Positions 7,901-9,459 of a stretch of 9,459 bases of DNA are shown one piece after another. Source of the DNA: an uncultured Bacteroidota bacterium. Its GTDB lineage: Bacteria; Bacteroidota; Bacteroidia; Chitinophagales; S012-47. Each line of letters opens with the position of its first letter. Positions within the stretch are counted from its first letter, which is position 1. The stretch lies in contig CAJXXO010000083.1 of the NCBI GenBank assembly GCA_913062655.1, forward strand, positions 1-9,459. Reading direction: 5' to 3'. Position numbers and translations under genes: made by a program. The notes beneath the pieces were generated by a model. The model did not search any database. It was not told the DNA's origin and worked only from the letters and a program-made list of their open reading frames with translations.

Positions 7901-8223
7901 TAGAGATAACTGGAGTCTGCTACACAGTTTTTGAAGGAAGACTCGACATTTCCTTGCACTGTGGTGATGCAATATTTTAACAACTGCCCGGCAATGGGGT
8001 TGTTATCGACAAATTGCGTGGTACCTAGATTATTGATCGTAGTAAGCTCTATTCCATTTCGATAGATCCGGTAGCCGGTAGCCGGTGCTGAAGCGGCAGA
8101 CCAGTCCAGTTGAATCTTACCATTAGCGTCCAGTGACGCATCGAAAAAGGTAGGTGCTTTCAGTTGAGCAAAGGAAGTAAGGGTCACGAATAGTGACACA
8201 GCAAGAACTACTATGCGTTGCAT
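1..8223 (-). CDS. Giant secreted multi-domain surface protein (FG-GAP propellers, LamG, FN3 array), 3' end outside window
   Basis: One uninterrupted frame of 2741 codons starts at the ATG at 8223-8221 and is still open at base 1. The start is well fixed: an in-frame TGA lies at 8268-8266 and no ATG, GTG or TTG occurs between it and this ATG. No Shine-Dalgarno sequence precedes it, which is usual in Bacteroidota. Domains by residue: signal peptide 1-19; FN3 21-104; uncertain beta domain 104-180; FG-GAP propeller 180-550; LamG 553-720; FN3 x2 783-965; carboxypeptidase-regulatory-like 968-1066; FN3 x5 1069-1538; a second such domain 1540-1636; FN3 x5 1640-2098; second propeller 2099 onward, split by an insert at 2203-2532. 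No catalytic motif was recognised. Such proteins in this phylum usually act at the cell surface in adhesion, gliding or polymer binding; that role is inferred. A type IX sorting domain is expected at the unseen C-terminus. It is probably transcribed alone, because a terminator separates it from the upstream peptidase gene. Confidence 0.93.
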   Translation of the reverse strand, partial: MQRIVVLAVSLFVTLTSFAQLKAPTFFDASLDANGKIQLDWSAASAPATGYRIYRNGIELTTINNLGTTQFVDNNPIAGQLLKYCITTVQGNVESSFKNCVADSSYLYNGLTASDDASDAFIDVSWSINASDLRPAINAGNEVYLEVRDTTNGKDIFTQLITEVPEDTVARVALRVSGGDYLLLDQGYTGSNRTAGYLQQFGHAVAVDGNYAIIGAPKAKQDSGAVYVYENTANGWARVTELRPTNLNANAQLGYAVDIDGNYAIVSAPGGNGFAYVFERVGANWVERATLQEDILQSNDGFGHAVAISQNYAWVGAPRKFGPGVVYFYNRSGNNWNYSRRQFSRKPLQNQQFGSSIDFDNGFLVIGAPGEQQNAGSAYVYEEFGPYWIYRSRLQPTNHSPGDRNGNSVSIQGNKIAMGAPGFNGGAGRVVFYVKSPSTIWSFSGSVAPAELNAGDRFGTALQYLSNRLLVSAPDRGADNGAAYVFVENSGSWTQEGKLTRTGGVVGDGFGQALALGNDVAFLGAPFENSDQGKVYQFDFDGTNWNFTNSFSSLVSGSLTFEVWVKHNGPLNTAGYSPLLADQNVSFNLTAPGDNRVNFLAGNTPVFFNYQIPADKWTHLAFVTDSLADNTKLYVNGELTDEIDFLCIFGVEQFGASTVNGTNYALNGELRDIRYWNIARTATEIKDFYNGVLTSLPAGLAGYWKVNEGAGTSVAEATGNYPQPAIYQPSGPATWVIDSISATVPGYVQHAVGPDKHITYQLNTYEVGFGWKLTPTLVDTGSTLPFQYSTVAVDSSRPDSIKFTWTTNSDALSYHRITRDGESIALVDSNGQSWADAFVYGDTNSLVNGQPYRYCLVPFSTWFTDKNGVGLVYDSICVRGNTLPIDFLASDNTNPDKVALTWNNMQAFGDRIEISRDRAFFAQLDSTTTAYDDDNPIPGRRHGYEWRLYKDGQIVVSAIDSGGVDGTGTIAGYVVSEGGLFAIQGDTIRATSIVLGDTIVREAIAGLVGDFHFDEVFYNSSSNYVITLHAANDSSATPITLSFDAENNQFSPVLVESTFPIDTQGSQAITLSNFTASQPAGQDIVALTWGYTSSDTTFFQVFRDGDLLEILTDTNSISLTSYIDEEATPGSTAEYDLVAYVQDNDTLVTAAYASTTYAVPDLLPVDTLTAQIDALAGNVTLNWTHTSSTIEGFYLYRNGTLIHTGSVSDSFTYVDNAGIPGTAYSYSITAFDERGGVIYESALVFTDPLTITYPDFIPPQNVLATAVNNADRVNVTFSYPTNGNQNFYGFRITRTANGVTDSLIEIHKDFIAGTAGGNWNYSFVDYTGTPGESYTYGVALIKRNPHHTGPLGTDSETYPDVTPPSNFTAVANSQAGAIDLTWDMVSANIDGFLLKRGNDTIAILPDYARSYTEGFSNSSSGATRNYTLTSFRQIKRARYHSAAQNASAAPGTLAVSALQVPQNFVASDGYPSHVQLSWDYPPYVLSRFFVYRDGMLMDSLANNVRYYYDTSAVEGETYLYQLEARFQGLTSNRASDAGALRSLMQIEGVTQTESGFGIPDIDILVMKDGKVMHQTKTDATGFYRILPTQKVPGDTLTIMAVGPNAKFIQPTQFIPMTGAEDRYVVNFIDTFYQKAIPVEEEVAEITEFMASIDPLTNKVELRWNTTSTNYTGFRLNRGLGQIADIDGLQPKNYLDLIAAPGFGYVYSIEAYWELPSGTQVSEQDTAVIQVPQLAPVEALQAIPDSDEDVVKLFWSHPTDRHTYYEIKRNGVVIASVPTGSRLTFVDSTGLPTYNYTYVVTAVEVGASGFYTSPERVAKTRFPEVAPITDFVLTPVPTDNRIDITWRHTSRYYDRAVIYRGKEIIDTVDKADPKFSIDYWGVPDDSNYYAVMVEVEKDGLIYESDTTWKSVLYPSIVAPSIIGNTIGVDQISLQGVYTAQDGYTGFQFFRDSVQLEQKSGQEVSFSFTDSEGRPDATFWYKIRAFKTVGADYYSAFDSVQVTFPTLSVPQNLQASDGTYFNQVEVTWTYPSSSNDGFIILRNDLPIANVQAGIRRYRDVFNQLTNYGADPIYGAVAYKVIAPGDTVYSDTSNTDPGYAEIQRFSPITTVEGTGSARLGTRVDIDEGMAVAAGVDNAVQVFTKNNVGNYDFAETLTPPSSSGINPQFGKDVFLTPGKLLVGAPQAPGVAMPTATGDGTIRVYARGDLNDVSEYYEVYVEGSFLGTAYQVINPFGNLPPQCDPSYYGGTYNFSYTLPAADINSWIADSTLQVRLDASSAVNTFCTSNDAYVVINYPTASGSYSRTSLARELTTTGGNINFSFYGTGASTGEIHVYNKNGTGVGDTALIIKSGADQYTKSMSPGFSRTYTLAQSDTLVPASVAFLDSTAGTAFSFNENIIGEDIYLDKVYLRMTKTADADVRLDTVWLINDQGLEVALFNNHPNNGTRIANQSNIDAEFSPTGNLFSDDNQGDDSAYKAIYGLTDATTNNPNPTATYRIRFRLQLSDPDNNDIDTLSGTVSIDEVTLFFSPAVNLPKTFEDNAQIGFSVAGTDNIVFGGSPYVVTSNSNITGGFNTFNLTANDWSYNSATRAGTDQNYLGWDVGVSKQKPVAGAFFGNSTQNGRVVYYKPAQDGGWDPDGTINPGAVYDHFGASIDIDGNFMVVGSNDDDKDDQPSVFDVGSAYIYELDKSGEWNTVTKLTRPTFQNAFDEFGTSVSIKSGLVAVGAPNVEWNGLTDAGVVYFYE
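628..1617 (-). other. Beta-rich insert domain(s) inside the second propeller
   Basis: Residues about 2203-2532 separate blades 2 and 3. The first half opens with GDLNDVSEYYEVYVEGSFLG and holds a Cys pair (PPQCDP and NTFCTSND) around YTLPAADINSWIADSTLQV, resembling a beta-sandwich unit seen in other Bacteroidota surface proteins. The second half contains LINDQGLEVALFNNHPNNG (2424-2442) and LFSDDNQGDDSAY, which recall the core of proprotein-convertase P domains, ending with VSIDEVTLFF. The family assignment is a resemblance only. The coding DNA at 661-1080 is about 40% GC by count. Confidence 0.5.
1930..3306 (-). repeat. Second array of five FN3-like domains
   Basis: Residues about 1640-2098 contain five further FN3-like units. 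Markers are VELRWNTTS with GFRLNRG; VKLFWSHPT with YEIKRNGVVI; IDITWRHTS with AVIYRGKEI; ISLQGVYTA with FQFFRDSVQL, which lacks the core Trp; and VEVTWTYPS with FIILRNDLPI. Aromatic closing strands (YNYTYVVTAVE, ATFWYKIRAF) support the fold. The fourth unit is the most diverged. Confidence 0.8.
3316..3606 (-). other. Carboxypeptidase-regulatory-like domain 2
   Basis: Residues about 1540-1636 read LRSLMQIEGVTQTESGFGIP, then DIDILVMKDGKVMHQTKTDA, then TGFYRILPTQKVPGDTLTIM. This is the CarboxypepD_reg or SdrD B-like pattern: G-V-T-x-x-x-x-G-x-x-I-P-x-x-x-I, then T-D-A-x-G-x-Y-x-I. It interrupts the FN3 array in the same way as the first such domain. No catalytic role is expected. Confidence 0.72.
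3610..5019 (-). repeat. Array of five FN3-like domains
   Basis: Five consecutive FN3-like units occupy residues about 1069-1538. Each opens with a PxNFTAS-like strand and has a core Trp or aromatic residue followed by a YRDG/YRNG hairpin. Markers are IVALTWGYTS with VFRDGDLL; VTLNWTHTSS with LYRNGTLI; VNVTFSYPT with FRITRTANG; IDLTWDMVS with LLKRGNDT; and VQLSWDYPP with VYRDGMLM. Closing strands such as GTAYSYSITAFDE and GETYLYQLEARF are clear. They probably form a rod that holds the binding domains away from the surface. Confidence 0.82.
5026..5322 (-). other. Carboxypeptidase-regulatory-like domain 1
   Basis: Residues about 968-1066 begin with GTIAGYVVSEGG, then GDTIVREAIAGLVGDFHFDEV, then NYVITL, then FSPVLVESTF. 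This follows the order of the CarboxypepD_reg or prealbumin-like fold: G-x-I-x-G-x-V, a payload strand, a short turn before GDFxFD, and YxITL. The family is non-catalytic and usually a structural spacer in Bacteroidota surface proteins. Local GC is the highest sampled in the window (about 61% at 5221-5340). Confidence 0.62.
5329..5877 (-). repeat. Two FN3-like domains after LamG
   Basis: The first (residues about 783-882) has the core Trp in IKFTWTTNS, the HRITRDGESI strand pair and PYRYCLVPF, with a second Cys in DSICVRG. This Cys pair sits as in the N-terminal FN3 domain. The second (about 882-965) has VALTWNN, DRIEISRDR and HGYEWRLYKDGQ. The stretch between LamG and these domains (residues about 720-783) is a probable extra beta segment not assigned to a family. 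Confidence 0.72.
6064..6567 (-). other. LamG / concanavalin A-like lectin domain
   Basis: Residues about 553-720 carry the Laminin_G_3 hallmarks in order: SLTFEVWVKHNGPL, DKWTHLAFVTD, KLYVNGELTDE, LNGELRDIRYWNIART, a helical EIKDFYNGVL segment, and the closing GYWKVNEGAGTSV. The fold is a jelly roll that often binds glycans or other surface ligands. It follows blade 7 of the propeller with almost no linker, and the usual first-strand motif (FDGTN) lies inside that blade. One unpaired Cys (DFLCIFG) is present. Confidence 0.88.
6574..7686 (-). repeat. Seven-blade FG-GAP (integrin-alpha-like) beta-propeller
   Basis: Seven repeats begin at residues 201, 253, 302, 353, 405, 458 and 510, a spacing of 49-53 residues. 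Each follows the pattern FGxAVxxDGNYAxxGAP, then a Gly-rich loop, then an aromatic strand such as GAVYVYE, then a Trp strand. Clear copies are FGHAVAVDGNYAIIGAP (blade 1), FGSSIDFDNGFLVIGAP (blade 4) and FGQALALGNDVAFLGAP (blade 7). Seven copies is the number expected for a closed FG-GAP propeller, so this domain appears complete. In known proteins such propellers mediate protein or ligand binding; no ligand can be read from the sequence. The blades are diverged at DNA level, so these are old protein repeats rather than recent tandem duplications. Confidence 0.88.
7912..8163 (-). other. N-terminal FN3-like domain with Cys pair
   Basis: Residues 21-104 show the FN3 pattern: an opening APTFFDAS strand, a core Trp in IQLDWSAAS, the GYRIYRNGIEL strand pair, and a closing KYCITTV strand. 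Two cysteines (KYC and FKNC) flank the last two strands and may form a disulfide. Residues 104-180 after it (with IDVSWSI and VYLEVRD) look like a second beta-sandwich, but the FN3 signature is too weak to call. Confidence 0.7.
8167..8223 (-). other. Sec signal peptide of the giant protein
   Basis: Residues 1-19 read MQRIVVLAVSLFVTLTSFA, followed by Q. There is one positive charge at Arg3, then an unbroken hydrophobic core, then a small-residue end (SFA) just before Gln20, which is a very common cleavage context in Bacteroidota exported proteins. The mature chain then goes straight into the first FN3-like domain. This supports export across the inner membrane; it does not by itself show which system carries the protein over the outer membrane. 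Confidence 0.85.
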
Positions 8224-8297
8224 AATTTCTAGATTTTGGGTGAATGTGTTTCGGGAAATAAAGGATCAACTAAAGGAGGTAGCGTACTTAGGGCTAC

Positions 8298-8387
8298 TTA
8301 GAAATAATCCATTACCTGAGGCGATAGGCAAATAGATAGGAGACGCTCTTGATCCGCAGTAAACTGCAGTAACGTTAAGGGTTCCAT
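8298..8387 (-). CDS. Possible 29-residue upstream ORF in the leader of the giant gene
   Basis: An ATG at 8387-8385 opens a 29-codon frame (MEPLTLLQFTADQERL...QVMDYF) ending in TAA at 8300-8298, 74 bases before the giant gene's ATG. A TAA lies two codons upstream, so this is the only start. No ribosome binding site, known family or membrane segment was seen. A frame this short can occur by chance; it is listed because it lies in the probable leader. Confidence 0.15.
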   Translation of the reverse strand: MEPLTLLQFTADQERLLSICLSPQVMDYF

Positions 8388-8533
8388 AAGTTAGGTTTTG
8401 GTGGTTGAAGCTCTATAGCTGCTGTAATTTACTACAGGAAATTGAATATCAAATCATTCGACAGCTTTTAATTTTGTTATCTAAAACTGAAGGCTCACCC
8501 TAATCGATTGTAAACCATACACTTAAACAAAAG

Positions 8534-8565
8534 AAAGGCTCATTCGATTTTTTGAATGAGCCTTT
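8534..8565 (-). terminator. Rho-independent terminator after the peptidase gene
   Basis: A perfect 12-bp stem (AAAGGCTCATTC paired with GAATGAGCCTTT) encloses an 8-base loop. It lies 21 bases past the peptidase stop codon. Read on the minus strand, the stem ends in CCTTT followed by CTTTT, a usable U-rich tail; read on the plus strand it ends in five T, so it could work in both directions. It separates the peptidase transcript from the giant gene, arguing against an operon. Confidence 0.85.
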
Positions 8566-8586
8566 TTCAACATTTGCTATTTGTAT

Positions 8587-9459
8587 CTATTTGTTTTTCA
8601 CGTATTTATTGAGAAAAACGTCCATTTCCCACAGCATGTGCAAGATGGATTCCTCTGCCCGATATCCGTGGCTTTCGTGAGGTAGCATTACCAATCGTGC
8701 TGTTCCGCCTAGCCCTTTGATAGCAGCGTACAGCCTTTCGCTTTGCATAGGAAAGGTGCCCGAGTTATTATCTGCCTCACCATGGATGAGCAGCAGCGGT
8801 TCATCTATTTTATCAGCATGCATAAAAGGCGACATAGCATAGTACACCTCGGGAGCATCCCAATAGGTGCGTTCCTCAGATTGAAAACCGAAAGGCGTAA
8901 GCGTTCGGTTGTAGGCCCCACTGCGGGCAATACCTGCTGCCAACAAATCGGAATGCGCTAGTAGATTAGCTGTCATAAAAGCACCATACGAATGACCGCC
9001 AATAGCTACCCGGTCGGGATCGCCCACACCCATCTTATCGAGTGTGTCGATAGCTGCTGCCAAATTCGCTACCAATTGCTCCCGGAAATTATCGTTGGGC
9101 TCCTCTTCGCCTTCGCCAATAATCGGCATACTGATATCATCAAACACCGCATAGCCCTGTGTAACAAAATAGAGAGGCGAATACCAACCGAGTCTAATAA
9201 ACTCATATGGGGAGCCCTGCACCTGACTGGCCGCATCAGCACTTTTGAATTCATCCGGATAGGCCCACATCAATACCGGTAAGCGACCATCATTAGGATC
9301 GTATCCTTTTTGAGATAACCAATGTTTAAGATTTTTTAATCTTTTTTGATAGTACCATTGAGGAGTATCTGGACCAAATTTTATCATAAAATCTGCTGAA
9401 TAATAATGTAAAGGCCTTATATTATCTATGCCAACTAGTTCGTCATCATCCTTAAAAAC
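8587..9459 (-). CDS. S9 family (prolyl oligopeptidase-type) peptidase, C-terminal part; 5' end outside window
   Basis: The frame is open at the right edge and ends at TAG 8589-8587, giving 290 codons. Numbered from the internal Met at 9387, the alpha/beta-hydrolase domain runs from about residue 28 to 266. The nucleophile Ser133 lies in GGHSYG, Asp206 in HGEADNNSG, and His240 in HESHGYR, so the triad is complete. Flanking wording such as LPVLMWAYPDEFKSADAASQ, FVTQGYAVFDD, ARSGAYNRTLTPFGFQSEER and MSPFMHADKI is characteristic of the Bacteroidota S9 branch related to glutamyl endopeptidases (S9D-like). Full-length relatives are roughly 800 residues with an N-terminal propeller and signal peptide, so most of the gene should lie to the right. 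The first ~50 codons visible (9310-9459) do not match the expected lead-in to the hydrolase domain and are far more AT-rich, so the true structure of the 5' part is doubtful. Substrate: peptides, probably periplasmic or secreted; inferred from the family. Confidence 0.88.
   Translation of the reverse strand, partial: VFKDDDELVGIDNIRPLHYYSADFMIKFGPDTPQWYYQKRLKNLKHWLSQKGYDPNDGRLPVLMWAYPDEFKSADAASQVQGSPYEFIRLGWYSPLYFVTQGYAVFDDISMPIIGEGEEEPNDNFREQLVANLAAAIDTLDKMGVGDPDRVAIGGHSYGAFMTANLLAHSDLLAAGIARSGAYNRTLTPFGFQSEERTYWDAPEVYYAMSPFMHADKIDEPLLLIHGEADNNSGTFPMQSERLYAAIKGLGGTARLVMLPHESHGYRAEESILHMLWEMDVFLNKYVKNK
9310..9459 (-). other. Anomalous AT-rich segment on the N-terminal side of the peptidase frame
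   Basis: By count, 9301-9459 has 46 G or C in 159 bases (29%), against 59 in 120 (49%) for 9181-9300. The frame stays open and encodes a Lys/Tyr-rich stretch including FGPDTPQWYYQKRLKNLKHW. In S9 relatives the residues before KGYDPNDGRLPV normally form a strand pair of the type YKRxDGxxLxxTLYLP, which is absent here. The segment was not recognised as part of any family. It could be a piece of another gene joined by rearrangement or by misassembly, or a local replacement. Confidence 0.5.

Larger units (their letters stand above)
8224..8586. other. Intergenic region upstream of the giant gene
   Basis: These 363 bases separate two co-oriented minus-strand genes. They hold the terminator at 8534-8565, a possible 29-codon ORF at 8298-8387, a 9-base match to the 16S 3' end at 8272-8280, and a 7-base direct repeat GCAGTAA at 8356-8362 and 8366-8372 (10 bases apart, about one helical turn). 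The giant gene's promoter should be here, but no exact Bacteroidota-type element (TTG, then TAnnTTTG) was found; the nearest is TATCTATTTG on the minus strand at 8329-8338, which has the wrong internal spacing. No tRNA or riboswitch was recognised. Confidence 0.7.

Noticed and set aside
8272..8280. AAAGGAGGT as a plus-strand ribosome binding site
   Set aside because: No ATG, GTG or TTG opening a meaningful frame follows within the usual spacing on the plus strand, and the phylum rarely uses SD sites.
8409..8420. Near-palindrome AGCTCTATAGCT as an operator
   Set aside because: Only four-base arms match perfectly, which is expected by chance in a stretch of this size.
8992..9282. 96-codon open frame on the plus strand
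   Set aside because: It is antisense to the conserved hydrolase domain of the S9 peptidase and has no family signature of its own.
9385..9387. ATG taken as the true start of a short stand-alone hydrolase
   Set aside because: The frame continues upstream to the window edge without a stop, no ribosome binding site or signal peptide is seen there, and S9 relatives are much longer. The ATG lies inside the anomalous AT-rich segment.
1..9459. CRISPR array, tRNA, rRNA, insertion sequence or attachment site
   Set aside because: No regularly spaced identical repeats, cloverleaf-like sequence, transposase motifs or terminal inverted repeats were seen on either strand.

Overview
The window looks like a chromosomal stretch of a Bacteroidota bacterium, probably of the Cytophagales type. 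The evidence is a very long multi-domain surface or secreted protein built of fibronectin type III (FN3), LamG and FG-GAP modules, a prolyl-oligopeptidase-family (S9) enzyme whose wording is typical of that phylum, no Shine-Dalgarno sequence before the one start codon that can be fixed, and moderate GC. Everything recognised lies on the minus strand, so the window reads from right to left.

Region 8587-9459 holds the C-terminal part of an S9 alpha/beta-hydrolase peptidase with an intact Ser-Asp-His triad. Its reading frame stays open to the right edge. The outermost ~150 bases (about 9310-9459) do not read like the family and drop from about 49% to about 29% GC, so a join, rearrangement or assembly chimera is suspected there. 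A 12-bp hairpin terminator (8534-8565) follows the stop codon closely.

Region 8224-8586 is a 363-base gap. It contains that terminator, a possible 29-codon upstream ORF, and a 9-base match to the 16S rRNA anti-Shine-Dalgarno sequence in the leader of the next gene. No convincing promoter was found.

Region 1-8223 is a single open frame of 2741 codons with no stop, running off the left edge. Order from the N-terminus: signal peptide; one FN3 and a second uncertain beta domain; a seven-blade FG-GAP beta-propeller (repeat starts every 49-53 residues); LamG; FN3 x2; carboxypeptidase-regulatory-like domain; FN3 x5; a second carboxypeptidase-regulatory-like domain; FN3 x5; a second FG-GAP propeller that is split after its second blade by a ~330-residue beta-rich insert and still has one expected blade outside the window. 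The protein is most likely exported to the cell surface or medium as an adhesin or matrix-type protein, possibly by the type IX secretion system. The C-terminus that would show a sorting domain is not in the window.

The two genes are co-oriented but separated by a terminator, so nothing shows that they form an operon or share a function. The most interesting points are the split propeller with its insert, the symmetrical modular layout of the giant protein, and the anomalous N-terminal side of the peptidase frame.
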